Assembly: GCA_007258455.2 (NCBI GenBank)
Contig: VDFB02270651.1
Coordinates: 494,334,320 to 494,398,319, forward strand
Source: Sequoia sempervirens
Lineage: Eukaryota; Streptophyta; Pinopsida; Cupressales; Cupressaceae
Direction: 5' to 3'
DNA length: 64,000 nucleotides
Positions 1 through 11,018 of this stretch are shown in pieces; position 1 is the first letter of the stretch; each line of letters begins with the position of its first letter. Below the pieces are notes generated by a model. It had not been told where the DNA came from. It saw only the letters and a program-made list of their open reading frames with translations, and did no database searches. Position numbers and translations under genes: made by a program.

Positions 1-823
1 CGCATCCCACCAAAATTATTTAATTGTGTCACCACATCCTTCTTCAATAATTAAATAAATCATTTTATTTTATTTTATTATTTATCTTTCATCTATAGTC
101 GATAATAATAATAACTCATTATTTGACCTTTTATTCTTCTATACTTAAATAATTAAAATTATTTAATTGTGTTTCATTCCTCTCTTTAGATAAATAATTC
201 AAATTAATTATCCATGTCTAATTTCATTCTCCCCATTTAATTAAATGACAATTTAATTAAATGCTCCTTTGTCATTTTCTCTAAATAAAATAATTTGATA
301 AATTATTTATTTGCCACTTGTCATTTTCTCTCCATTTTGAATACTATTTATGCACCTCCACCTGGTCAAAGATACCCTGCCATTATTTCATGTCCTAGCC
401 TACATGTCTCTACATATCTGTCATAGCCTGCATGTCCCTGCATGTCTGTTTGTCATGATTCCTCCAAAAATAACATATTCTTGGTGCATCAATTCTAGAC
501 CATTGATCTTGGAATCCTTCTAGAGGATTAATCTCAGCCATCCATTTGAAGGGTTGTCTATAAAAGCAACCTTCCTTCTCCATTTTCAACTTAATAGCTA
601 ATTGTCTCCAACTTTCTTGCTACCATTTGCATGTTTTGCACAAGTATTTAAACAAATCTGAGGGAAAAGTTGCATAACAAGAACAAGGAGAGCAAGAGAA
701 GTGATTCAAGTTCAATGGGGAGTGCTTTATTTCATTGTTTTCATTTTTCTCCTTTCATATGATTGTTTTCTCTTGTTTGTATGAGGTTAATAGCTTAGAA
801 GTGTTGGTCAGTCACTTTGTTTA
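1..823 (+). repeat. Possible LTR (U3/R part) of a plus-strand retroelement
   Basis: No gene is visible here. The first 340 bases are a run of AT-rich near-palindromes of the ttaattaaat type, the same texture as the promoter-proximal part of the LTRs at 24217-25394 and 33512-34587, but in plus orientation. A TATA box (TATAAAAG, 559-566) follows, as it does in those LTRs. The right part (about 600-820) has no recognisable primer-binding site, and the non-autonomous element at 824 may have interrupted it. Assignment as an LTR is inference from layout only; the left end lies outside the window. Confidence 0.35.
559..566 (+). promoter_or_regulatory. TATA box candidate
   Basis: TATAAAAG in a locally GC-richer stretch just after the AT-rich block. 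Placement resembles the TATA boxes of the two gypsy LTRs further right. No transcript evidence is available. Confidence 0.4.
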
Positions 824-1465
824 TTCTATTTAATTTCTAACCCCATCTTACATATATTTATGAAAATTTGAAATTTCAATGTAGTAGTAATTAAATTCTC
901 ATGGAAAAAATAAGAAGTGGTGGTGTTTGTCTAACCACCCTAACCATAATAAATGATAATATTTTTATAAGATTTTATATATAAGCAGAGGACTCATGTC
1001 CCTCGATGTGGATGCATATTTTTTTGTAATTTTTCCAAAGTAAATAATTAATTATGAATTTTTATTATTACAACTTCCTTTAAAAATATAAAACTCTTAT
1101 GTTTGACCACCTTAACTTGGTCAAACTTCATGAAATTGGCTTCTTTTTTTAATCCCATAGTATATAAAGTATAGAATGTGATGCATGTTTTGGATTAAAA
1201 AAATGTGATACCGTTTGGAAGCTATAGAGTTTTCTCAATCATCATATCAATCAAGACTTTAGTCGTAATTCAAATAGAAAATGAATAATAATTATTTATT
1301 AAATTCAAAGTAAAGCATAATTTATATTGATGGAAATATGAGAATCTCCTTTAAAAACCCTTTTCATTTCATCAATTTTGGGTAGAAAAAAAGTCGTCAA
1401 CCACATACCCTACACATACCCATCATATTGCCACTTTTTGGCCCATCATGATCTTGCACATACCC
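824..1465 (+). mobile_element. Non-autonomous TIR-type element, copy 1 (left end truncated)
   Basis: This stretch matches, as an inverted copy, the segment 26379-27179 over about 620 bases with clear co-linearity (for example the shared aaaatttgaaatttcaatg, the gtttgtctaaccaccctaacc block, and the tggtcaaacttcatgaaatt block). Its right end carries the terminal motif read inward as GGGTATGTGCAAGATCATGA. Copy 2 has this motif at both ends in inverted orientation, so the family is a DNA-transposon-like element without coding capacity. The left terminus is missing here. Superfamily is not decided: no clear target-site duplication could be found. Confidence 0.7.
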
Positions 1466-1472
1466 TTTAATA

Positions 1473-2107
1473 GTGCACCCTGATGTTGATTCTTCTTCTG
1501 ATTATGATGATTCTAGTCCCCCTTCTCCTTTTGTGCAGTGGAATAATCCTATTGTTGATGGTGCAACTTCTCCTATGGCTTTTGAAGTGCTTTTCTTGGA
1601 CAAGACAACTCCTACTGCTAAATGTGTAGCTTCCTTTGAGACCCCTGCTACCCCCATTCTAGAAAATGTTGTTTCATCTTCAAATCATGATGCTTTTGGC
1701 TTTGATTTGGATGCTTCATCTAAAGCATATGTTGTTCCTCTTGTAAGTTACTCTGGAGGGGATTATCCCCCTTCTAATTTAAATGTTTCTAATATGGATT
1801 TTGATTCCTCTTGGATAATGGTGCAATGTAAAAAGAAACATTCTTCTAAGCAAGTATTGGTGTTGATTGACAAGCCCTTGGAGGAAAGATTGTTGGGTCC
1901 TAGCTTTGGTGTTTGAGTTATTCCCCTCTAGTTTTCTTCTCTATTATGCCTTTAGCTAGTGGCTCTATTCTTGCTACTAGTTTTTTTTCTCTTTCTATTC
2001 TTATCTTGCTATTTCTGACTAGTTGTTTTTGGCCAGTCTGTTTTGTTGGGTTGTTCAACTCTATTTTTTCTTTTTTTGGGATTAGGGCCCTTCCCTTGCT
2101 TATATAA
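1473..2107 (+). pseudogene. Unrecognised degenerate coding stretch, possibly a LINE ORF1 tail
   Basis: A Ser/Asp-rich frame (1473-1916, 147 codons) is open from a GTG, so it has no proper start and its upstream part is absent. Near its C-terminus it reads WIMVQCKKKHSSK, a tryptophan plus lysine cluster of the kind found at the end of DUF4283-type LINE ORF1 proteins. It is followed by a T-rich stretch ending in ttatataatcaaaaacttt, which resembles plant LINE 3' regions. Both resemblances are from memory and weak. The adjacent 64-residue hydrophobic frame (1913-2107) is most likely non-coding T-rich sequence. It begins directly after the non-autonomous element at 824-1465. Confidence 0.3.
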
Positions 2108-2189
2108 TCAAAAACTTTGACATAAGGAAATTTTTGTAAAATAGTACTACCTTAATATGCAAAGAAGCCTTAAAAAAAAACCTAATTTC

Positions 2190-2860
2190 AACAGGAATGA
2201 TAAGGTGAGGCTTGTTAAACTTCAATTGTTCCAAAGATATTCTGAAACTCTTCAAATGAAAGACAAGGATTTTATTTTATACTTAAATAGTAAGATTACT
2301 TACCTTAAAAAATTAGTTAAGAAATAGTGGCTGAGCTAGGAAAGAGTAGAGGCTTGTGTAAAAAATCCTTAGGACTTTGTCCTTAAGATATGACCTAATA
2401 GTTAGTGTAATAGAAGATGCTAATGAGCTCTCAAATATGACTATACATGATTTGATAGGTTCACTACAAAATGATGAGTATTTCTTGAATATGTATGCCC
2501 CTTGTTCTATAGAGAAATCATTCAAAGGTCAATCTAATGTAAGAGGTGGAAGAGATGAAGAAAAAAATGACTAAAGAAAACTTTAGAGAGGTAGAAGAAG
2601 ATGTATCTTCATAAGATACAACTCTAGAAGAGAAAATAGCCAAGAGGGAACAAGCAACTCACAACATGATTCACAAGCTAAGAATAGTAGTAGTACCTCA
2701 AATTAGAGATATAAAAAATATTTCCCAATGTTAATATTACTACAAGTATTGTCATTTTATAAGTGAATGTAGAAAGAGGCAATGTGACCCATCAAAACAA
2801 AGTGTAAATGTGGCAAATGTGATGGAGGTTGAATCTAAGGCTAAATCTAAGGCTAAACTT
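2190..2860 (+). pseudogene. Ty1/copia gag relic (UBN2 region and zinc knuckle)
   Basis: The best preserved part (2377-2574) reads as the copia gag core: a segment around VSVIEDANELSNMTIHDLIGSL corresponds to the conserved copia gag motif before the zinc knuckle. Upstream at about 2200-2330 a second frame encodes VRLVKLQLFQRY and nearby residues, also copia gag-like. Downstream at 2731-2800 a broken CCHC-type knuckle is visible (CYYYKYCHFISECRKR). Several stops and frame changes separate the pieces, so nothing functional remains. Retroviral-type gag proteins coat the RNA in the particle; this copy cannot. Confidence 0.7.
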
Positions 2861-2989
2861 CATTTAATTTTGGTAGCTCTATTTTTATGTCTAGATTTTA
2901 TTTTGATTATGAAAAAAAAAGAATATTTTTAGAGGAAGAATTGGTAGGTGGAAACCAAAAGGGGTAGAAAACAAAAAATAAAGTATGTA

Positions 2990-3338
2990 GAAGTTTTAAT
3001 TTTCTAGGTAGAATAAAGAGTAATAGAAAAGTACATAAATAATAGCTATGGTAAGCACATATCAATAACTCCAAAAACTATATGAGAGTTACACAATAGC
3101 TCTAGAATAATGAGCACTCCCAATAGCTCTAGAGAGAGAATACACAACCACTCTAGATAGAGAATGCATGTAATAACAAGCAATTTTTTGTAGATATTCT
3201 ATAATCATTTTATAAAAAAATTATAAAATATTTTTTGATATAAATTATACATATATTTTGCGAGTTTGAGATTAGTCTCGTGTTGTAGTCTTCATTATTT
3301 TATTTATTTATATTGTCCAACGACATGGTATTAGTGCC
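2990..3338 (+). repeat. Copia LTR remnant A with primer-binding site
   Basis: An AT-rich block (about 2990-3325) ends directly before TGGTATTAGTGCC (3326-3338), a variant of the initiator-Met-tRNA primer-binding site TGGTATCAGAGC used by many copia elements. It aligns loosely with remnant B at 3546-3876, sharing tctagaataatgag-like and ttgatataaa-like blocks in the same order. The left boundary is approximate. Confidence 0.5.
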
Positions 3339-3545
3339 AATATTGGCTAGGAGCCCTAAGCACCTATGGTGTGGCTTGCAACTTATGAGGGGGTTTTTGA
3401 AATAAGTCACACTTGAACCAAAAATAACCAATAGCTCAATGTTAGAGTACTAAAGAAAGGTCCTAGATTCAAGTCCTAGCTAATCTACGAGTAGTAGTTC
3501 AACATAATATTGGAGCCAAGGTAGACAAGGAGTCCTAGTTTTGTG

Positions 3546-3876
3546 GGTAGAACAATGAATAAAAGAGAAAAAAGAAGTACAATAGCAACAATTATAGGTA
3601 AGCATAGAGTAGCAACTCTAGAAATTAGACAAGAGTTAAATAGTATCTCTAGAATAGTGATTACTCCTAGTAACTCTAGAGATCTTACACAAATCCAAAT
3701 AGAGAATGGACAACAACAAGAAAATGATTTGTAGACATTTTGTAGTCAATTTATATTTTTTTAATAATTTTTTTCTTGATATAAATAAAATATATTTTCT
3801 TTGATTTTTAGATTTGTCCCCTTCTATGGTCTCCATTGTTTTATTTGCTTCTTTTCTATCAAAATGGTATTAGAGC
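3546..3876 (+). repeat. Copia LTR remnant B with primer-binding site
   Basis: Second diverged copy of the LTR-like block, about two thirds identical by eye to remnant A. It ends before TGGTATTAGAGC (3865-3876), one base away from the standard initiator-Met-tRNA site. A gag start region follows within 80 bases, which supports the reading as the 5' end of a plus-strand copia element. Confidence 0.6.
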
Positions 3877-3939
3877 TAGAGCTCTAGATTTTTCTAAGTA
3901 CTAAGAATTTTCTATAAATTTATAAGTATTGTAGGAGGT

Positions 3940-4260
3940 GATAATAAGAGTTGGTAGTAGCCACCAACATTTGATGGTCAAAACTATGATGTGTAGGAAA
4001 AGAAGATGAAAATGACAATAGTTGCAAATGATTTGTGGTACCTTCTAGAATGGATTCATAGATGTGATTGACCCAACATCTTATACAACATTGAAAAATG
4101 CTTAAAAGACCCAATTGAAAGAAACTAGAAGGAAAGATGCAAAAATTCTAATTTTGATAGAGGCAGCTTTGATAGGAGCCATTTTCCTAGAACATAAGCA
4201 TTTTGAAAATATGATGTATGATATAGAAAAATCATAGGAAATTGAAATACAACCCATAAG
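3940..4260 (+). pseudogene. Ty1/copia gag N-terminal relic
   Basis: Translation across several stops and one frame change gives PPTFDGQNYD, then KKMKMTIVANDLWYLLE, matching the usual start of copia gag (the phrase fDGxNYxxWkxkM followed by the LWdvve motif). Later codons read IEAA and AIFP-like residues in the second frame. It lies 65 bases after primer-binding site B, in the position expected for the gag start of that element. Pol is absent; unrelated AT-rich sequence follows. Confidence 0.65.
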
Positions 4261-5610
4261 CCTCATTTTATTATCAATGTGATTAATCTATTAATCTACC
4301 ATATTAATTTCCACTCATTAGATGATGTATTAGTGTACATTTTAAAATAGTGCAAGAAATAGTAATCAAGAGATGATACAAAGATAATTATTTGAATGCC
4401 TTTAATTCTTGTGAAGTCCAAAATAAAACTCCAAACTATTTAACCTATAAATCTGTGAAATTAATTAATTTAAATATTTTTAGATAAAAATTGTGTATAT
4501 CTTCATTAATTGAAGTAAATATAAATTCTAATTATAAAAAATTATTACACACCATTAATTAATAACTAAAAAAATTATAACTACATGAAGAATTCTACTT
4601 ATAAAAAATAATAACTACATAAAGAGTTCTATTTACAAGATTGTAATAGTACCAACCCAAAAAAAGATACCAATAATACTAAAAGTTAAAATGCATTAGG
4701 GGAGAGAGGCCAATAATCATGCATGCTAACTTTGTCAGCATGTAGCAATTGACTAGAATATCATAGGACCTTTATTTTTTTATTGAATGTGGATTGACCT
4801 TTTATCTATCTATAACTAAGGTTGGAAGTGTGACTCATCATGCAACTTGCCACATAATATCATAGTTTTATTTAAAATAAAACTTATATGCAAACTAAAT
4901 GGACCAAATGCCTATTGGTATCCATAAATCTTTGTTATCGCTAGCTTTTATATTCAACACAAATGGACCAATAGTTGAACGCATAAAAACTATTTGTTGT
5001 TATAAAAACACACATAATTATTTAAAATATAATTTATATCAAACAAAAATGGACCAATAGTTGAACACTAAAACTTTTTGAAAATCCTTAACATTTAATG
5101 AAAAATACATGGTATTTATTGTGCTCATCTTGTATATTTGTGATAGGATAAACTATTAATATGAAATACTCCTATGCTTGTACATTGTTATCCCAATAAT
5201 TGTACACATAAAACAATATTTTTTCACTATGATAACAATACTTGTTTAAATGAGTGTCTTATTTTATTAAATGCGCATTTAATTTTATAAATGACACACT
5301 TATAGTGGATAGTTATGATATTTTATTTGAGACAAAAAAAATATTTATTTCACTTATTCATGAATGTATTTATGTTTATTTACTTGAAGATTATAAATTA
5401 TGAAGTGAACAACTACTCATCTCATAATGTCACATTTGATAATATTTTGATTAACATATGTATGAATATATATACAAGATATAAGATTAATTCATTCTAA
5501 TACTAATATGAATAATCACAATTAACTATACTAGTATTGGACTGTGCACAACTAGGACCCGGGGGTTAAATAGACCGCTGTACCGAGGGTAAATATGCAA
5601 CTCCGAGCTC
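4261..5610. other. AT-rich stretch without recognisable genes
   Basis: No coding region or element boundary could be supported. The only structure seen is a short dispersed direct repeat: ggaccaatagttgaac occurs at about 4967 and 5053, each preceded by a tatttaaaat-type block, with a third weaker copy (aaatggaccaaatg) near 4900. Confidence 0.5.
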
Positions 5611-7711
5611 TCAAAATATTCTATTGACCGTGGGGGTAGCAGCTAACATGAGGAAATATAAAAAAAAGGTAAAGACTCCCATCGTACAGACCGTAAGTGC
5701 TAGCCACAAGCACTTGGGTGCCACCGTAACGTATAGACCCGTGATGAATGAGACTAGTGCTGCGTTGATTGCGTTGGATACCATATTTTGCCCGTTAAAG
5801 CGACACCCTCTGTTACCAACAAGGAACGACAGATACCCTGTGTAATATTTTGCCCTAAATAGGATGAAACCATGTATCCTGGCAGAAACCTCTTGCTTAT
5901 CCCTACTTTTAATGGTTAAGATAAACATTGCTAGGATGGAAAAGCAGAAAGCTAGTGTATCGCTTACGATAAAGCATTGGAACGCAATGGCATACATCCG
6001 CACAGGAACGCCGTTGTCGTTCCGAAATCCTCCTGGAACTGTCAAGGCTGCCGCAAAAGTTACCGTAAAAACGAGGGTTGCAATTACCGACAGGTTGTCT
6101 CCGCCGTCTTTTTTAAGCTTCCTATCCATCTTTGGGGATCCCTCCAACAACGGTCTATACGTTTCGCGCTTCAAGCTTATCCCCTCTTTTCTGTGGGCGC
6201 CAAATTTTCTCAGTTGCTTCCTGTAAGACGACTTCATCACGGTCATAATTTTGGCTTCCGCAACATCCAGCGTAGCAAGACCGTTGTTATCTGCGGCATT
6301 TACATTCCATCTGGATATTTTAAGCATTGGAGATAAAATCTGCACATAAACGCAGAAGACACTGTTTTCATTCGATTATGCTTAATACCAACATAGATAG
6401 ATGCTTTGTCATTCCTAAAAGAGAAAAACTACTATCACAGTTTTTGTAAATCATTCTTTTAAAAAGAGAACGATATGAAATGGTACAGATTTACCGATTA
6501 GTGGTCCTTAACATGAAATTTATAGAGTATATCTTTGAAGCTTATCAGTGCTATTTCTACAATTACTTTACCTCGGAAGCCAACTCGGGATCCTCTACTA
6601 CTTTGTGAAAAGCCGTCTGCCCATCATTGTCGGCGTGGTTGATTAAAAACGAAGGGTCCATGGACTCGAACAGCAGAGTTTTCGCCGCTGAAATTCGGCC
6701 ATTTTCCAAGGCAAAATGAAGGGCATTCTTGTTGGACTTCCCAAGAACTTCCGTACAATCGGGTACGTTATCGATCAAGCAACTCACTATATCCTCGTGA
6801 CCCTTGCGCGCTGCATAGTGAATTGCAGCCATCCCATCCTTGTTCTTCCGCAGAGCCATATCTGGACATATTTTTAGTAACTCCTCTACGATCGAAAGAT
6901 TACCTCTTATAGATGCTAAGTGCAATGGAACGTTGTCAGCAGCGTCAGCCTTTTCTGCCAGAGCGGGTCTCTTTCGTAGTAAGTACAGCGCCATATCTGA
7001 ACCATAAAGAGAGAGACGTCAAACAAAACTGCTTATATTGTCTACGAAGTAAAATTCATTGCGGGGTCTTTCTGACATACCAGTGTAGTAATGGCCGTCA
7101 ATAGCTAGGAGTTGATGGAGACAAGTCTGTTTATCTTGCCTCGTGTCGGAAATACAATCTATCTCTCCCAGCTTCACTACCGTGTGGCAAGAGCCACGTT
7201 CACATGCTGTATAGAGTGCAGACTCGCCGGCTTTATTCAAAATTAATTCTATACCCTTCACTTTTTTCAATAGTGCGCTCACAATCTTCGCATAATCACC
7301 TCTTGCTGCGTAATGGAGGGCCGTTTCATTGTCAACATTTGGAGCTCTCCAGAGATCATTGGGATCTAAACGACAGCCTTCTAAATCGTAATCTTCGGGA
7401 TGAGGGCATTCCGAAGAATTGCAGCGCACTCCATTCTTAAAGTTGAGGAGAAGCTCAACAATTTCCAAACATCCCGCTGCGGCCGCTTTATGGAGCGCTG
7501 TCTCCTGATTTACGTTCCTCATTAATATGATGCATGGTTTCAACGAAAGCAGCAGTTCAGCAAGCTTATAATCCTTCCGACTTGCTGCTACATGGAGAGC
7601 TGTATTTCCTAGTGGAGTGACCGTTTGGAGAATGTCAGGATTATTATGGGTTAACTCTCTCACTTTCTCACAGTTTCCCTCTTTAACAGCTTTACACAGG
7701 CTTCTATCCAT
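5611..7711 (-). CDS. Ankyrin-repeat and PGG-domain membrane protein (ACD6-like)
   Basis: Three exons on the minus strand: 7711-7081, 6996-6572 and 6339-5611. They are joined by an 84-bp intron (GTATGT...TTCAG, phase 1) and a 232-bp intron (GTAAAG...GTGCAG, phase 0). The joined frame is 594 codons, uninterrupted, starting at the ATG at 7711. Exons 1 and 2 hold a run of ankyrin repeats, with several copies of the TALHxAA / PLHLA / AIHYAARKGH pattern. Exon 3 holds the DVAEAK end of the repeat region, a basic linker, and a PGG domain (VPGGF at about residues 453-457) with four hydrophobic segments near 435-453, 470-495, 538-560 and 563-586. Family knowledge: ACD6/ITN1-type proteins are plasma- or endo-membrane regulators of defence and stress signalling; the specific role here is unknown. 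Base composition is clearly GC-richer than the flanks. No frameshift or stop, so it is probably a functional host gene. Confidence 0.93.
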
Positions 7712-7865
7712 TGGGAATCTAGTGGCTACAGAAAATTGCTCAGGCAGACTCTATAATCATATAACTCATAACAACGTCATATCCCTGGGCGGACCCCCAA
7801 AATTTAACTTTGTCAGGCAGTTGCCTCGAAGGCAGTAAATTTAGTGGAATAAGGGTGGTTTGCAG

Positions 7866-7873
7866 TTTAAATA
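7866..7873 (-). promoter_or_regulatory. Weak TATA-like site upstream of the ankyrin gene
   Basis: TATTTAAA on the minus strand, about 155 bases before the ATG at 7711. Spacing would leave a short 5' untranslated region. There is no supporting motif besides position, and the local sequence is AT-rich. Confidence 0.25.
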
Positions 7874-8257
7874 CTCTACTGAACTTTCCTGGCAATTTAA
7901 CCCGGACACGGGGTGTGGAAAGTTTAAGATATTATTTTTTCATTTTTAAAAGTTTCCAAATATCATTATTAAAAAAAGCTTACGAATGTATATTATATAT
8001 ATTAATTTTTTTTTTGATTAAAGGTTGATGGTCGACTTAATATATTATATAATAGATAAAGGTTAATGTTCGCAAAAATGTATTAGAAGTTACAATTTTG
8101 CAAGACAATCCACTAACTACTCTGATTTTGAACTAACCATATACCCAAATGTTGATCGACTAAGCCATATACAAAGTTTGAGTAGCAAAATTTGATCAAC
8201 ACATACACAAACTACAAAGATACATTGGTATATGTTCCAGCTGTACTATTACTAGCT

Positions 8258-8421
8258 ATCTATCTTAATATATTATTCTATATATTATATGTTGAGAGGT
8301 ATCATTTTCGAGGCGTATTTTTTTATTAATATATTTTTTTTGCTTTTTTGAATTTACAAAATACGCCTAAAAAATGATACCTCTCGGTGTATAATATATA
8401 GATTAATATATTAAGATAGAT
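8258..8421. mobile_element. Foldback MITE
   Basis: Two arms of about 64 bases (8258-8321 and 8358-8421) are near-perfect reverse complements around a short loop. Outer ends are ATCTATCTTAATATATTA and its complement. Inner parts share the gaggtatcattttt and gcgtatttt blocks. The 164-bp size, AT-richness and lack of coding fit a miniature inverted-repeat element. Superfamily not assigned, and no convincing target-site duplication. Confidence 0.75.
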
Positions 8422-8539
8422 GAGTCATAGCAGTCGTGACACAACAGATAACATGAATTAATATATAATTATACAATATTATTTTATTATATTATTAGAT
8501 AAATACTAATATTTTAGTATATTTAATATAAAAATTTAA

Positions 8540-9365
8540 TATAAGTTATGGTTAGGGGTCAAACATGGTTAGGTTCAAACTTTTATTAGGGTTGAGGTTC
8601 AAGTTTAATTAGGTTTAGGGTTGAATTAGGGGAAATCTTTGAGTTAGTGTTAGGGTTAAACTATGGTTAACATTCAAATAACATTAGGGTTAGTGTTTAA
8701 TTAGGGTTAGTCTTAGGGTTAAATTTTAAATAAGGTTAGGGTTAGTCTTAAAATAAGATTATGAATTATAGCATATAGTTATGGTTAGTTTTATAAATAG
8801 AATTAGGGTTAGTGTTATAATTAGAATTAAAGATATGGTTATGAGTAAGGTTAAAATAGGGTTGGGTTTCAATTAGGGTGACTGTTCAATTATAGTAAGG
8901 GTTCTATTTGGTTATGATTTAAATAAGCATTCAAATAAATTTAGGATTTAGGGTTCAATTAAATTTATGATTAATGATCAATCAGGGGAAGGGTTTGGGT
9001 TAGGTTTAGGGTTAAGATAATGGTTTGGGTTAGGGTTATGATTATGGTTAGCGATAATGGCTAGGGTTAAGGTAAGAATTTACATCATGAATATATTTAG
9101 GGTTAGGGTTAGGATTATGGTTAGGGTTATGGTTTACGATTAGGGTAAGGATTATGGTGATGATTAGGGGTATATCATGTAGTTAGGGACAATGTTAGGG
9201 TTAGGATGAGGGTAATATTTTTGGGTAGGGTAAAGGTTAGGATTAGGATTAGGGTTAGGGGTATATAATAGTTATAAATGGGGTTAGGTTTTGGGTAGCC
9301 TTAGGGTTATGGTTAGAGTTTAGGATAGGATTATGGTTAGGATTAGGTTATGGTTAGAGTTAGGA
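8540..9365 (+). repeat. Degenerate telomere-like repeat tract
   Basis: About 0.8 kb dominated by GGTTAGGGTTA-like hexamers and variants such as GGATTAGGGTT, GGTTATGGTT and GGTTTAGGG, all with the G-rich strand on plus. Perfect tandem runs are short (two or three units). Typical plant telomeres are TTTAGGG; both 6-base and 7-base spacings occur here, the 6-base one more often. The tract grades into AT-rich DNA on both sides, so it is interstitial, not a chromosome end. Confidence 0.75.
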
Positions 9366-9734
9366 TTATATATATATATATAGAGGTATTAGTGATATAT
9401 ATACATAATATTTATATTTTGAAAATAAAATAATTTATATTATGTTGCATAAACCATAGCATTAATTATCCATCATATAATGAAAATATATAAGGAATAT
9501 AATCATTGTTAAAGTATATAAACATGCTTATTCTAACCATCCATCATATAATTTAATATGTTATAAATAATATAAATATTATCCATGACAATATAAATCT
9601 ACGTTTGTATGAATTTATATAAATTTTTTATTCTCTATGTTTGTATATAAACCATAACATTAATAACCCATGTCATAAATGTAATTCAAAACCCATATAA
9701 CCATCTATAATGTATATAAAAAGATTCTTCTAAA
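9366..9734. other. AT-rich spacer, nothing recognised
   Basis: Starts with a short (TA)n run at about 9368-9382, then AT-rich sequence with no coding or element features. It replaces the reverse transcriptase part expected downstream of Copia-1 integrase, so a truncation junction probably lies near 9735. Confidence 0.5.
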
Positions 9735-11015
9735 CTATGCAACATATATTTGAATCTTATCACCTATAATTTGATCTTCTGAATGATTCAATCTTACATA
9801 TTTTGGAGTCTTAGGATGTTCTTGAACTTCAGGCTCTTGTGATCTCACTTTTGCACTTTCACTAGTTTCTTCCTCTAGAATGATCCGCACTTGATTTTGA
9901 ATCTGAACGAAAATGACATTTTGATCATCTGAATCATATCCACATGTTCTAGATGGTCTAATTATGTCTTCATCAACCTTGAAATTATCACTTTCAACTA
10001 CTTTCCTCAATCTCTTATTGAAGCATGGGTAGGCTTTTATTTTAGTAGAATAACCAGGAAAGATACCTTCATCACTTCTAGCATCAAACTTTCCTATATC
10101 TTCATCTCTTTTTATATAGCATTTACTCCCAAATATTTTGAAGTATCTAACAGTAGGCTTATGACCAAATCATAACTCATAAGGGGTCTTATCAGTATCA
10201 CCTTTGATCTGTACCTATTTGAGAGTGTAAACAATAGTACACACAACTTCTCTCCAGTAGATATGTGAGACATTTCCTTCCAATATCATAGTACTAGTAG
10301 CATCTTGAACTATCATGTTCTTCCTTTCCACAACTCCATTTTGTTGAGGGGTCTGCAGGGTAGATAAGTGTCTCTTTATCCCATGCTATTCACAAAAAGA
10401 ATTAAACTTTCCTAAAAAAAATTCACCACCTTTATGCGATCTTAGAAATTTATTCTTTAGACTTATCTCTGTCTCAACCTTAGCCTTCAAGATTTTGAAT
10501 TTTCAAAGAGCTTCATATTTTTCCCTTAAGAAAGCAACCCACATCAATCTAGAATAATCATCAATGAGTAACATGAAATACCTATCTCCTTGTAAACTTT
10601 TGAATCTAGGAGGACCACACAAATCAGTATGCACAAGCTCCAACACTTCATTTGACCAATGTTGTTTTCTCTGAAATGAAACTCTAGTTTGCTTCCCTAA
10701 CTGACATGCCTTGCATACGGTATTAGTAGGTTTTATCAACTTAGGAAGATCTCTCACAACCTGAGTAGAACTTATTTTGATAATATTTTCAAATTTTACA
10801 TGACCCAATCTCCTATGCCACAACCAACTTTCATCAACTTGAGCAATTAGACAATGTTTACTAGCAACATTTAGGTGAAAGATATTACCTTTTGTTTTTG
10901 TGCCTAATGCAATCACATTTTTGGAACTCCCCAATATTCTAAACTTTCCATCCTTGAATGGAAGATTGTATCCCTTGTCAACCATCTTTCCAACACTTAA
11001 CAAATTATGCTTCAA
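9735..11015 (-). pseudogene. Copia-1 integrase (GAG-pre-integrase, zinc and core domains)
   Basis: The first part (11015-10503) carries the pre-integrase and HHCC region (LWHRRLGHVKFENI then VCKACQLGKQ) and the first catalytic aspartate context (LVHTDLCGP). Between 10500 and 10020 the frame continues with stops and reads TPQQNGVVERKN, the third catalytic (Glu) motif of copia integrases. The last piece (10010-9735) is the linker toward reverse transcriptase. RT itself is missing. Integrase inserts the cDNA into the host chromosome; this copy is inactive. Confidence 0.85.
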
Positions 11016-11018
11016 ACC

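Noticed and set aside
1913..2107. Small hydrophobic membrane protein
   Set aside because: Comes from T-rich low-complexity DNA with no start context or relatives; more like a LINE 3' region.
3543..3734. 63-residue ORF in LTR remnant B
   Set aside because: The region aligns with the other LTR remnant, not with any protein.
5624..6336. Plus-strand ORFs over the ankyrin gene
   Set aside because: They are shadows of exon 3, which has splice sites, domains and membrane segments on the minus strand.
8540..9365. True chromosome end
   Set aside because: Repeats are degenerate and genes or elements continue on both sides.
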